From contig DIHE01000150.1 in the NCBI GenBank assembly GCA_002420005.1, positions 1 through 20,889 of the forward strand: a stretch of 20,889 bases of DNA. The letters run 5' to 3'. Each line of letters opens with the position of its first letter. Position 1 is the first letter of the stretch. The translations under genes were made by a program, and so were the position numbers. The notes under the pieces are model-generated. The model worked only from the letters and a program-made list of their open reading frames with translations. It was not told the origin of the DNA and made no database searches. Below, piece after piece: positions 9,462-16,738 of the stretch. The DNA is from Holophagales bacterium UBA5704. GTDB lineage: Bacteria > Acidobacteriota > Thermoanaerobaculia > Multivoradales > UBA5704.

Positions 9462-9821
9462 GTGTTTGGTCTGGGTGTCCCCGAGCTGATCTTCATCCTG
9501 GTCCTGGCCTTGCTGATCTTCGGCCCCAAGCGGCTTCCCGAGATCGGCCGTACGCTCGGCCGGGGGATGTCGGAGTTCCGCAAGGCGTCCAACGATCTCA
9601 AGCGGACGCTGAACGTCGAGCTCGCCCTCGACGAGCAGCCGGCGCCGCCGGTCCTGCCGTATCGCCAGAGCCCGCAGCTCGATGCACTGCGCGCGGCCCG
9701 CCTCCCCGGAGGTGCGCCGGTGCCGGTGGCGGAGGATGCCGTCGAGGCGCCGGGGGCCGGCGCCGATGCCGTTGCGGCCCCGGGTCCGCAGGATCCTGCG
9801 CGGCCGGAAGCGATCTCCTGA
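9462..9821 (+). CDS. tatA: Sec-independent translocase subunit TatA/TatB type
   Basis: This 119-residue protein starts VFGLGVPELIFILVLALLIF with a GTG start. It has the typical short membrane helix, hinge motif FGPKRLPEIGRTLGRG and an amphipathic helix (SEFRKASNDLKRTL), then an acidic/proline/alanine-rich tail of about 70 residues. TatA oligomers form the membrane-weakening or pore component of the twin-arginine pathway; TatB-like proteins act in the receptor with TatC. The extended tail is longer than in minimal TatA, so a TatB or dual role is possible. GTG 9462 is chosen because family proteins begin M-F-G-L-G/P-E; an in-frame GTG at 9450 is an alternative. tatC follows after 8 bp. The exported Tat substrate amidase is encoded close by on the other strand. 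Confidence 0.93.
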   Translation: MFGLGVPELIFILVLALLIFGPKRLPEIGRTLGRGMSEFRKASNDLKRTLNVELALDEQPAPPVLPYRQSPQLDALRAARLPGGAPVPVAEDAVEAPGAGADAVAAPGPQDPARPEAIS

Positions 9822-9829
9822 TACCTGCG

Positions 9830-10585
9830 ATGCCCGTTCCCGAGCTGCCCCCCGCCACGGAGGACCTGCCGCGCATGACGCTCCTCGAGCACCTGGAGGA
9901 GCTGCGCCGGCGTCTGGTCTGGTCGCTCTTGAGCCTCGCGGTGGCCTTCATTCCCTGCTGGTACTGGGTGGAGCCGATCTTCGGCTTCCTGGAGCGGCCG
10001 ATCGCCAAGATCCGGCCCGGCGAGAAGCTCGTCTTCCTGGGGCTCGCCGATCCGTTCCTCCTCTATTTCAAGGTGGCGGCGCTCGCGGCCCTGTTCGTCG
10101 CGGCACCGTTCATCCTCCTCCAGCTCTGGGGGTTCGTGGCACCGGGCCTGTACAAGAAGGAGCGGCTCTACCTGGCGCCCTTCCTGCTCTTCGGTTCCCT
10201 CTTCTTCCTGGGGGGCGGCGCGTTCGCCTACTACGTGGCGTTCCCCATGGCCGCCAGCTTTCTGCTCGGGATCGGTGAGCAGTTCCAGATGATGCTGACG
10301 GTGGAGCGCTATTTCAGCTTCCTGATGACCATGATCCTCGGCCTGGGGATGATGTTCGAGCTGCCGATCGTCATCCTGGTCCTGGCCGCCCTCGGGGTGG
10401 TCACCCCCCAATTCCTGCTGCGCCACTTCCGCTGGGCCGTGCTGATCATCTTCGTGATCGCCGCGATCATCACGCCGACGCCGGACGTGGTGAACCTCTG
10501 TGTCTTCGCCCTGCCCGCGATCGGTCTCTACCTGCTCGGCATCGGCGCCGCGTTCGTGGTGACCCCGAAGGCCCCCCTCCCCTGA
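9830..10585 (+). CDS. tatC: Sec-independent translocase subunit TatC
   Basis: This 251-residue polytopic protein has six predicted membrane helices and the TatC hallmarks: the N-terminal MTLLEHLEELRRRLVWSLL, which contains the signal-peptide-binding region, the first periplasmic loop, LWGFVAPGLYKKER, and ITPTPDVVN before the last helices. TatC recognises twin-arginine signals in the inner membrane. It forms a two-gene operon with tatA (8-bp gap). The last residues (APLP) are encoded inside a palindromic repeat that begins at about 10571, so the C-terminus was probably reshaped by arrival of that repeat. Confidence 0.96.
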   Translation: MPVPELPPATEDLPRMTLLEHLEELRRRLVWSLLSLAVAFIPCWYWVEPIFGFLERPIAKIRPGEKLVFLGLADPFLLYFKVAALAALFVAAPFILLQLWGFVAPGLYKKERLYLAPFLLFGSLFFLGGGAFAYYVAFPMAASFLLGIGEQFQMMLTVERYFSFLMTMILGLGMMFELPIVILVLAALGVVTPQFLLRHFRWAVLIIFVIAAIITPTPDVVNLCVFALPAIGLYLLGIGAAFVVTPKAPLP

Positions 10586-10614
10586 CCCCTCCCCCGCAAA
10601 GCGGGAGAGGGGCA
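10571..10614. repeat. GC-rich palindromic repeat, copy A (3' end of tatC)
   Basis: This is a C-rich half followed by CCCGCAAAGCGGGAGAGGGG, giving a stem-loop (CCCGC-AAA-GCGGG within longer pairing). It is an inverted copy, with a few changes, of the element at 10670-10712. It contains the tatC stop codon at 10583-10585 and could act as a terminator hairpin, although no T tract follows. Confidence 0.6.
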
Positions 10615-10669
10615 CCGCCCAGGCCCCCGGATTGACCTGAAAGAAGGCGACAAACCTCGGGTGGGAGGG

Positions 10670-10712
10670 GGCGCCCTCTCCCGCTCCGCGGGGGAGGGTC
10701 GGGGAGGGGGGC
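10670..10712. repeat. GC-rich palindromic repeat, copy B (3' end of the sulfatase-like gene)
   Basis: This is the inverted partner of copy A: CCCTCTCCCGCTCCGCGGGG then GAGGGTCGGGGAGGGG. It ends on the stop codon of the sulfatase-like gene. Copies A and B therefore sit back to back between two convergent genes, where a bidirectional terminator or REP/BIME-like element is expected. Confidence 0.6.
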
Positions 10713-12613
10713 TACCCGTACCCCAGAGCCTTCAGCCGCGCCTTCTCTTCATCGCTCGGCTCGCGCGGGTTGACGGGTGCGGCGACGCCGCGCCGTTCGG
10801 CCAGCCAGCGCCGCAGGAGGTCGGAGAGCCGCTGCTCGGAGGGGTGGTTCTGTCCGGCGAGGTTGCGGGTCTCCTCCGGGTCCGCCTGGAGATCGTAGAG
10901 CGAGGCGCCGTCCGGGAAGAAACGGGTGTTGCCCGCGCTCAGGATGTACTTGGCCTCCGCCGTCCGCGCCATCAGCCCGAGCTTGCCGGCGTGCTCGGCG
11001 AAGACGGCGCGGCGGCCGGTCTTGCCGTCGCCGGTCAGCTCGCGCAGGTCGATGCCGTCCTGGGCGGGGACCGCGAGCCCGGCGGCCTTCACCAGGGTGG
11101 GGAACAGGTCGATCGACTGGACCAGTCCGCGGATCCGTTGTCCCGTCCGCTTCTCGCCGGGCCAGCGGATCATCAGCGGGACGTGGGTGGTCGTGTCGTG
11201 CAGCCCCACGTGGCGATAGAGCACGCCGTGCTCCCCCAGGCTCTCGCCATGGTCGGCCACCAGGGCGATCAGCGTGTTCGCGAGCAGGCCGCGGCTCTGC
11301 AGGTCGCCGAGCAGGCGGTCGACCTGGCGGTCGAGATAGGCCACCTCGCCGTCGTACAGATCGCGATGGCCCCCCAGGACGGGCTCTTCGAAGTCGCGCG
11401 GCCCGGGTTGACGGAACGGCACCCAGGCGCGAACCGGGTCGAGCCCTCCGGCATTGGCCGGGCGAAAGCCCAGGGCGTACGGTTGGGGCGGTGTATGCGG
11501 GGTGTGCGGATCGAACAGGTGAACCCAGGCGAAGAACGGGCGCTTGCCGTCGCGCGCGGCGATCCAGTCGATCGCCATGTCCACCGCCAGCTCGCCCGCG
11601 AAGTGCTCGCCCGCCAGGGTGACCTCCTGGAACCCCTGCCCGAGGCCGGAATTGTGGTCTCCCAGGTGATGGGCCGAGAGGATCGCCAGCGTCTCGTACC
11701 CGGCGCCTTGCAGCAGCTCGGCGAGCGTCGTGTGCGCGGCGGGCAGCGGCGTCTGGAGATCGTAGACGCCGTGGTTCTTGCCATAGAGGCCGGTCAGGAT
11801 CGACGCGAAGCTCGGATTGGTCACGTTGAAGGCGGAGAAGGCATCGAGCCAGACGTCGCTCTCTGCGGCGAGCTGGTCCAGGGCCGGCGTCAGGCTCGGC
11901 TCCCGTCCCCAGGCTCCGAGATGGTCGGCGCGCAGGGTGTCCATGCCGATCAGCACGATGTTCGGCCGGCCGGTGGTGGCAACGGGAGCCGGAGCCGGAA
12001 GCGCCTGGCGCTGGTAGAGCGCGGGGCTCCCCACGAGAGCCGTGGGAAGGCCGCGTCCCGGCACGGCCACGAGGGTGCCCGGTGCTGCGTCGAGCTGGAG
12101 GAGCAGGTCCACCTCGCGCCCTGCGTAAGGCGAGAGGTCCACCTCCGCCACCGCCGCCGCGAAGGGATCCACCACCGCCGCCTGGGCCTCGAAGAGCACC
12201 TTGATCACACCGGCGTCCCGCACGCCGAAGCGCCATTGACAGGCGCACTCCTTCTGCGTGCCCAGCGGGATGAAGGAGAAATAGGCGTCCGTGCCGATCT
12301 TCAGCCGCCATTTGAGGCGGGAGCCGGCGACCTGCTCCAGCACCCGGATCTGCCCCGCGGTGCGCCGGGGGAAGGCGCGGAGCTGGCTCGCCGGGACACG
12401 GGTCATGTCCCGCACCTCTTCGGCTCCGAGGAAGCCGATGGTCTGTACGGCGGGGCGCAGCCACTTGCTGTCACCCGGCAGGACCTCCGCCTGCGGGCGC
12501 AGCTGCCAGAGGTCGATGCGTTGCCAGGGAAGACCGGGGGCGGCCTCCTCGCGGCGGCTACAGGCGGTGAGGGTGAGGAGCGCGGCGCAGAGCAGAAGGC
12601 GGGAGCGTGTCAC
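10712..12613 (-). CDS. Sulfatase-like lipoprotein with Thr at the nucleophile position
   Basis: This 633-residue protein begins VTRSRLLLCAALLTLTACSR with a GTG start and lipobox LTAC, so it is a lipoprotein. Residues of about 25-200 form an N-terminal beta-rich region with a Cys pair (KECACQWRFG). The C-terminal part is an alkaline-phosphatase-superfamily sulfatase domain: metal-site Asp225 in IGMDTLRADH, the nucleophile region 265-269 reading T-N-P-S-F, HLFDPHTPH, and VADHGESLGEHG. True sulfatases have C/S-x-P-S-R there, with the Cys or Ser turned into formylglycine. Here Thr265 replaces it and Phe269 replaces the Arg, so phosphotransferase or phosphodiester chemistry is possible instead. 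It lies 10 bp after the GNAT gene, probably the same operon. TAACAT lies 7 nt before the GTG but overlaps the GNAT stop codon. Confidence 0.88.
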   Translation of the reverse strand: MTRSRLLLCAALLTLTACSRREEAAPGLPWQRIDLWQLRPQAEVLPGDSKWLRPAVQTIGFLGAEEVRDMTRVPASQLRAFPRRTAGQIRVLEQVAGSRLKWRLKIGTDAYFSFIPLGTQKECACQWRFGVRDAGVIKVLFEAQAAVVDPFAAAVAEVDLSPYAGREVDLLLQLDAAPGTLVAVPGRGLPTALVGSPALYQRQALPAPAPVATTGRPNIVLIGMDTLRADHLGAWGREPSLTPALDQLAAESDVWLDAFSAFNVTNPSFASILTGLYGKNHGVYDLQTPLPAAHTTLAELLQGAGYETLAILSAHHLGDHNSGLGQGFQEVTLAGEHFAGELAVDMAIDWIAARDGKRPFFAWVHLFDPHTPHTPPQPYALGFRPANAGGLDPVRAWVPFRQPGPRDFEEPVLGGHRDLYDGEVAYLDRQVDRLLGDLQSRGLLANTLIALVADHGESLGEHGVLYRHVGLHDTTTHVPLMIRWPGEKRTGQRIRGLVQSIDLFPTLVKAAGLAVPAQDGIDLRELTGDGKTGRRAVFAEHAGKLGLMARTAEAKYILSAGNTRFFPDGASLYDLQADPEETRNLAGQNHPSEQRLSDLLRRWLAERRGVAAPVNPREPSDEEKARLKALGYG

Positions 12614-12623
12614 GCACGAGATG

Positions 12624-13151
12624 TTACCGGGGCCGGAACCGCACGTACAGGTGGCAGTCGAGGAAGCGGCCGTCCTTGCAGACGGCGCGGGCGAGCGTCG
12701 CCTCGTGGGCGTAGCCCGCCTTGGCGAGCACCCGGGCGGAGGCGGGGTTGGAGGAGAAGATCCAGGCCTCCAGCCGCTCGAACGGGAAGTGCTCGAAGGC
12801 ATAGGTGGAGAAGCGTTGCAGAGCCTCGGTGGCGAAGCCGCGTCCCCAGAACGGCTCGCCGAGCCAGTAGCCGACCTCGGAGTTGAACCGCGCCACGTCG
12901 GTCTGCGGCTGGAGCCCGATGCCGCCGATGGGCTCCCCGGCGTGCACGATCGCCAGATCGGCCGGCGGATCGGGGCTCCGTTCGGCGAGCTGGATGAAGG
13001 CGCGCGCATCGGCCATCGTGTAGGGATGGGGGAAGCGGTCGCGCAGCGTCTGCCAGACCCGGCGGTTGTCGGCATGGCGGACGAGGGCTTCCTCGTCGCC
13101 GGTCTGCCAGGGCCGCAGGAGAAGCCGTTCGGATTCGAGCCGGATGCTCAT
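12624..13151 (-). CDS. GNAT-family acetyltransferase, RimJ/RimL type
   Basis: This 175-residue protein has the RimJ/RimL-like N-terminus SERLLLRPWQTGDEEALV. It has the acetyl-CoA-binding region EVGYWLGEPFWGRGFATEAL, whose GRGFATEA loop takes the place of the Q/RxxGxG/A motif, and the C-terminal motif RLEAWIFSSNPASARVLAKAGY. Such enzymes acetylate protein N-termini or small molecules; the substrate is unknown. No signal peptide is present, so it is cytosolic. The ATG at 13151 has no Shine-Dalgarno but has TATCCT seven bases upstream, consistent with a leaderless transcript. It is the first gene of a pair with the sulfatase-like lipoprotein and is divergent from the copper/heme operon. Confidence 0.9.
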   Translation of the reverse strand: MSIRLESERLLLRPWQTGDEEALVRHADNRRVWQTLRDRFPHPYTMADARAFIQLAERSPDPPADLAIVHAGEPIGGIGLQPQTDVARFNSEVGYWLGEPFWGRGFATEALQRFSTYAFEHFPFERLEAWIFSSNPASARVLAKAGYAHEATLARAVCKDGRFLDCHLYVRFRPR

Positions 13152-13260
13152 GGAGGTGAGGATAGCGCGAACCTTCGAGGCCGGACAGAGCAGCTGGAGG
13201 CGGGCGGCGCGCCATAGCGTAGAATCCGAAAGGACGTCCGCTTCCGGAGGACTTTGCTGC
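13152..13260. promoter_or_regulatory. Divergent promoter region, GNAT gene / copper-heme operon
   Basis: Rightward, TAGAAT (13220-13225) is a 5/6 match to the -10 consensus. It is followed by GGAGGA (13247-13252) eight bases before the ATG at 13261, giving a leader of about 28 nt. Leftward, TATCCT (complement at 13159-13164) lies 7 nt from the GNAT ATG. No strong -35 is seen for either. Confidence 0.45.
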
Positions 13261-14610
13261 ATGCTCCACCGCCGTGCTCTCGCGCTCTTCTGCCTCGTCC
13301 CCGGGCTCCTGGCTCCGGCCGCCCGCGCCGCCGACCAGACGGTGAACATCACCGGGCTGGCCTTTTCGCCCCGCAACGTCACCATCCAGGTCGGCGACAC
13401 GGTCACCTGGGTGAACAACAACCAGGGTGCTCACAACGTCGTGGCCAACAACGGCAGCTTCCGGAGTGGCGAGCCGGAGGACCAGTTCACGTTCTCCCAT
13501 ACCTTCACCACCGCCGGCTCCTTCGGGTACCACTGCCAGCCGCACCAGGCGCTCGGCATGACCGGGACGGTCACCGTCGAAGCGGGCGGTGGCGGTGGCG
13601 ACACTCCGGGCAAGGTGCGTTTCTCCCAGGCCTCCTATTCCGCCGGCGAGGCGGGCAACAAGGCGACGATCACGGTCAGCCGCATCGAAGGCGATGACGG
13701 CGCGGCCACGGTGCAATGGGCGGCCGCGGCCGGCACCGCCGCCGCGGGAGCCGATTTCACCGCCGCCTCCGGCACCCTGACCTGGGCGGACCAGGACGAC
13801 GCCAACAAGACGTTCCAGGTGACCATCCTGAACGATACGGCGGACGAGCCGAACGAGACCGTCCAGCTCACGCTGAGCGCGGCCACCGGCGCCGCGCTGG
13901 ACGACACCCGCAAAAGCGCGACGCTCACCATCACCGACGACGATGACGGCGGTGGTGGCGGCACAGCGCCCTCGGCACCCACGAACCTGACGGCGGCGCC
14001 GCAATCGACCACCGAAATCGGCTTGACCTGGACGGATGCGTCGAGCAACGAGACCGGCTTCCAGATCGAGCGCCGCGACGGCCTCGCCGGCACCTACCAG
14101 GAAGTCGGGACGGTGGGCGCGAACGTCACCTCCTTCGCGGCGGGAGGGCTCACCTCCGGCACGTTCTACGTCTTCCGGGTGCGCGCCCAGAACGCCGCCG
14201 GCAGCTCGATCTACTCCAACGAAGCGGGAGCCGCGCCGAACACCTTGCCCCTCCCCTGCCTCGCCTCGGCCACCGTGCTCTGCGTCAACAACAACCGGTT
14301 CCAGGTCGAGGTCGACTGGCGCACGACCACGCCCCCGGCCGGCCAGGGGCAGGCGGTGGCGATTCCGACGGCGCCGGATTCCGGGCTGTTCTACTTCTTT
14401 TCGGCCTCCAACCTGGAGATGCTCCTCAAAGTGCTGAACGGCTGCTCGATCAACAACCGCTACTGGGTGTTCTTCGCCGCCACCACCAACGTGGAGGTCG
14501 GGGTGAGGGTCACCGACACCCAGACCGGCACCGTGAAGAGCTATTTCAACCGGCTCGGCCAGGCCGTGCCGCCGATCCAGGACACCAATGCGTTCGCGAC
14601 CTGTCCTTGA
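13261..14610 (+). CDS. Secreted plastocyanin-like copper protein with Calx-beta and fibronectin III domains
   Basis: This 449-residue protein has a signal peptide (MLHRRALALFCLVPGLLAPA). Residues of about 25-105 are a type 1 copper domain with ligands His58 (GAHNV), Cys92, His95 and Met100. The C-x2-H-x4-M spacing equals that of plastocyanin. A Gly-rich linker leads to a Calx-beta domain (about 117-225, ending TITDDDD). A second Gly linker leads to a fibronectin III domain (about 235-325, APTNLTAAP to YSNEAGAAP). The C-terminal domain (about 340-449) starts LCVNNNRFQVEVDWR and contains FFSASNLEMLLKVLNG; I associate it with Acidobacteriota surface proteins. The likely role is an electron carrier or copper binder fixed to a surface or multi-domain scaffold. 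It is first in a four-gene operon; the next gene overlaps its end by 23 bp. Confidence 0.92.
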   Translation: MLHRRALALFCLVPGLLAPAARAADQTVNITGLAFSPRNVTIQVGDTVTWVNNNQGAHNVVANNGSFRSGEPEDQFTFSHTFTTAGSFGYHCQPHQALGMTGTVTVEAGGGGGDTPGKVRFSQASYSAGEAGNKATITVSRIEGDDGAATVQWAAAAGTAAAGADFTAASGTLTWADQDDANKTFQVTILNDTADEPNETVQLTLSAATGAALDDTRKSATLTITDDDDGGGGGTAPSAPTNLTAAPQSTTEIGLTWTDASSNETGFQIERRDGLAGTYQEVGTVGANVTSFAAGGLTSGTFYVFRVRAQNAAGSSIYSNEAGAAPNTLPLPCLASATVLCVNNNRFQVEVDWRTTTPPAGQGQAVAIPTAPDSGLFYFFSASNLEMLLKVLNGCSINNRYWVFFAATTNVEVGVRVTDTQTGTVKSYFNRLGQAVPPIQDTNAFATCP

Positions 14611-15031
14611 GCGCGGCGCGGGGCTCCTCCTCCTGCTCCTCGTGGCGGCCTGCGGAACGGTGAAGACACCGACCGAGCCGTCCGAGGAGCCGGGCGGGGG
14701 GACTGCGTTCCCCTTCACCCGCATCCAGGCGGAGATCTTCACGCCCAACTGCGCCACGGCGGGCTGTCACGACGCCGCGTCCGGTTCGGCCGGCCTGGTC
14801 CTCGCCGCGGGGCGCAGCTATGGCGAGATCGTCGGCCGTCCCGCGACCGGGCGGCCTTCCATGAACCGCATCGAGCCGGGCGATCCGAACCGCAGCTATC
14901 TGGTCAAGAAGCTGCGTGGCGACGCAGACATCACCGGCGACCGCATGCCCCTCGGCCGCCCCGGCGGCCTGCCCCAGGCGCAGATCGACGGTCTCGTCGC
15001 CTGGGTGCGCGCAGGAGCCCCGAATGATTGA
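14588..15031 (+). CDS. Mono-heme c-type cytochrome lipoprotein
   Basis: This 147-residue protein starts with a Leu-rich signal ending in lipobox LVAAC, then a Pro/Glu/Gly-rich spacer. Near the start of the mature domain is Cys55-x4-Cys60-His61 (CATAGCH), a variant c-type heme motif known from planctomycete-type and Acidobacteriota cytochromes. DRMPLG (Met120) could give the distal heme ligand, and the C-terminal IDGLVAWVRAGAP matches the last helix of cytochrome c-like domains. It should sit on the outer face of the inner membrane or in the outer membrane and shuttle electrons. The ATG at 14588 is the only ATG before the signal sequence and overlaps the copper-protein gene by 23 bp. The next gene overlaps by 8 bp, so translation is coupled. 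Confidence 0.88.
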   Translation: MRSRPVLERGAGLLLLLLVAACGTVKTPTEPSEEPGGGTAFPFTRIQAEIFTPNCATAGCHDAASGSAGLVLAAGRSYGEIVGRPATGRPSMNRIEPGDPNRSYLVKKLRGDADITGDRMPLGRPGGLPQAQIDGLVAWVRAGAPND

Positions 15032-15857
15032 GAGAGCCTGTCGGACGCCCTGGCGACGCCTGTGCCTGCTGCTTCCTCTGGTCCTGGTGACGGCCGGCGC
15101 CGCGGCCGCCCAGGAGGCCGCGGTCCCCGATCCGTACGAGCCGGTGCGTCGAGATCCGATCGGTACCCGGCTCATCAACCTGCCGACGCCCTACACGGTG
15201 GGCGACCGGCGCCTGGAGGTCCTGTTCACCCACCGGTTCCAGCAGACGGTGCAGGATGGGGACGAGCGCGACCTGTGGGGGTTGGACGGCGGCTCGGACG
15301 TCGGGATCGGGCTCGCCTGGGGAGTCACACCGCATCTCGACCTGGCCCTCTTCCGCTCCTCGTTCCAGGAGAATTTCGAGCTCTCGGCCAAATATCTGAT
15401 CCTGGAGCAGGCGCCGCGCGTGCCGGTCACCGTCGGCGTCCGGGCGGGTGCGGACATCGTGCGCCGCCGGGAGGTCGAGGACGCGAATCGTCCCTTCGTC
15501 CAGCTCCTGCTCACCCGTCGCCTGGCGCCGGGGGTGAGCCTCGTCCTCGCCCCCTCCTGGGTGCGGGACACACCGCGCCTGCGCGAGGTCTTCAACCTGC
15601 CGGTCGGGATCACGTTTCCGGTCGGGAAGCACTTGATCGAGCTCGAGTGGATTCCCGCCAACCGGGATCTGGACGAGAGCGTGGACGGCTGGCACGTGGC
15701 CCTCTCGCGCGAGGTGGGCAATCACGTCTTCGAGATCGTCGCCGGCAATTCGCGGGCGACGACGGTGGATCAATACCTGGGTGGCGATTTCGCGGGAGGC
15801 TTCGAGCGCGGGGACGTGCGTCTGGGGTTCAACCTGGTGCGCGATTTTGATTTCTGA
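15024..15857 (+). CDS. DUF5777-family outer-membrane beta-barrel
   Basis: This 277-residue protein has a signal peptide (cleavage near AAAAQEA). The mature part is a run of alternating amphipathic strands ending in aromatic Phe (RDFDF), as in outer-membrane barrels. The start of the mature region (TRLINLPTPYTVGDRRLEVL, then FTHRF, GLDGGSDVGIGLAWGVTPHLDLAL) resembles the DUF5777 family, whose members are often next to c-type cytochrome and YceI-like genes. The function is not established; a porin-like conduit or scaffold for the adjacent copper and heme proteins is an inference. It overlaps the cytochrome gene by 8 bp (ATGATTGA). A 31-bp stretch at 15793-15823 is repeated exactly at the right edge of the window. 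Confidence 0.85.
   Translation: MIERACRTPWRRLCLLLPLVLVTAGAAAAQEAAVPDPYEPVRRDPIGTRLINLPTPYTVGDRRLEVLFTHRFQQTVQDGDERDLWGLDGGSDVGIGLAWGVTPHLDLALFRSSFQENFELSAKYLILEQAPRVPVTVGVRAGADIVRRREVEDANRPFVQLLLTRRLAPGVSLVLAPSWVRDTPRLREVFNLPVGITFPVGKHLIELEWIPANRDLDESVDGWHVALSREVGNHVFEIVAGNSRATTVDQYLGGDFAGGFERGDVRLGFNLVRDFDF
15793..15823 (+). repeat. 31-bp exact direct repeat, internal copy
   Basis: These 31 bases within the DUF5777 gene, encoding GGFERGDVRL in that frame, are identical to the last 31 bases of the window (20859-20889). The match stops at the base before each left end and runs to the window edge on the right. Confidence 0.9.
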
Positions 15858-15870
15858 GAGGAGACAGCCG

Positions 15871-16359
15871 ATGCAACGTTTTCCTGGTCTCCGCCTGTTG
15901 GCTCTCCTCGTCTCCCTGGGGCTCACGGCCTGCGCCGCGTATCAGGCCCAGCATTCCCGTGGCACCGGGTCCGGGTCCACGGGAGCGGAGCCCGCCGCAC
16001 CGTCCGCGGCACCCTCTGCGGAGTTTACGGAGCTGTCGACCGCTGCGCAGCTGGCGCGGGTGCGCGGCGAGGTCGCCGAGACGAAGAGCCGGCTGGCCGC
16101 GGAAGGCAAGTACGCCTGCTGCGTCGAGCCGGCGTGCAACGAATGTCTCCTCCACCACGGTGAATGCCATTGCCGGGACGAGGTGCGCGAGAACGGCCCT
16201 TGTTGCGGTGAGTGCACGGAATCCTGGATGGAAGGAAAAGGAGTGGTTGAGGGGATTTCGGCTTGGGAGCTGCTGGAACGCAAGAAACAGCAGCTCCGGG
16301 ACCAGGGCAAGGAAGGCGAAGGGCAGGAGGAGCCGCCGCACGGGCACCACCGGCATTGA
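15871..16359 (+). CDS. Cys-rich, His-tailed lipoprotein of the copper/heme operon
   Basis: This 162-residue protein has a lipoprotein signal (LVSLGLTAC, lipid-modified Cys21) and a Ser/Ala/Pro/Gly spacer, then a helix (AAQLARVRGEVAETKSRLAA). A compact cluster of nine cysteines lies between 83 and 115: CCVEPAC, NEC, HHGECHC and PCCGEC. The C-terminus is charged and ends GHHRH. The Cys and His pattern implies soft-metal binding (Cu, Zn or an Fe-S-like site); which metal is unknown. I do not recognise a named family with certainty. A strong GAGGAGA site precedes the ATG, and the gap to the DUF5777 gene is 13 bp, so it is the fourth gene of the operon. It probably serves as a metal chaperone or sensor for the copper protein. 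Confidence 0.8.
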   Translation: MQRFPGLRLLALLVSLGLTACAAYQAQHSRGTGSGSTGAEPAAPSAAPSAEFTELSTAAQLARVRGEVAETKSRLAAEGKYACCVEPACNECLLHHGECHCRDEVRENGPCCGECTESWMEGKGVVEGISAWELLERKKQQLRDQGKEGEGQEEPPHGHHRH

Positions 16360-16366
16360 GGGGGGC

Positions 16367-16382
16367 GGGCGGGAGGCCGCCC
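16367..16382 (+). terminator. Possible hairpin after the copper/heme operon
   Basis: GGGCGG-GAGG-CCGCCC forms a 6-bp GC stem eight bases after the last operon stop codon. No T run follows, so termination here is uncertain. Confidence 0.3.
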
Positions 16383-16422
16383 TGATGAGTCGATCCGGCG
16401 CGTCTGGTTCCGGGCCCCCGGC

Positions 16423-16738
16423 TCAGTAGGGCTTGTGGGCGAGTCGGCCGAGCATTGGCTGAAAGTGCTTCAGGTTCCGGGTGAAGAGAGGGAGGGCGAG
16501 GCGGTGGGCTGATGCGGCGATCAGGCAATCCATCATATCGACGTTGTGGCTGAGGCGCAGAGCAAGAGCCTGCCGGATCGCCCACTCAAAGTCGGTTGAC
16601 ACGACCTCGATCCGAAGGAAATGCCCGAGGAGCTTGACGGCTCGCTCCTGGTCCCCGCGGTTCCGAGAGCCAGGAGACGGCCGGCGGATACCCGCGGAGG
16701 AGATCCACCACGATCGCCGTATCAAGGAGCCCGTTCAC
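16423..16738 (-). pseudogene. Broken PIN-domain (VapC-type) toxin
   Basis: Two pieces of one PIN-domain RNase are found in different frames. The first, from a GTG at 16738, reads VNGLLDTAIVVDLLRGYPPA with the first catalytic Asp. The second runs to the stop at 16423 and includes VVSTDFEWAIRQALALRL, MMDCLIAASAHRLALPLFTR and NLKHFQPML. They join at about 16650-16670, with a frame change and loss of roughly 25-30 residues that would carry the central catalytic Glu (WLEVLEG-like region in relatives). The combined length is about 105 residues against about 130 in intact homologues. The GTG overlaps the antitoxin stop (GTGA), so the original gene was coupled to it. The toxin is probably inactive. 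A sequencing error alone would not explain the missing residues. Confidence 0.75.

Noticed and set aside
10661..12886. 741-codon plus-strand frame opposite the sulfatase-like gene
   Set aside because: Antisense shadow; the minus strand encodes intact superfamily motifs and a lipobox.
12624..13421. Longer 265-residue form of the GNAT protein
   Set aside because: The extra N-terminus runs antisense into the copper-protein gene and lacks similarity; the family start is the ATG at 13151.
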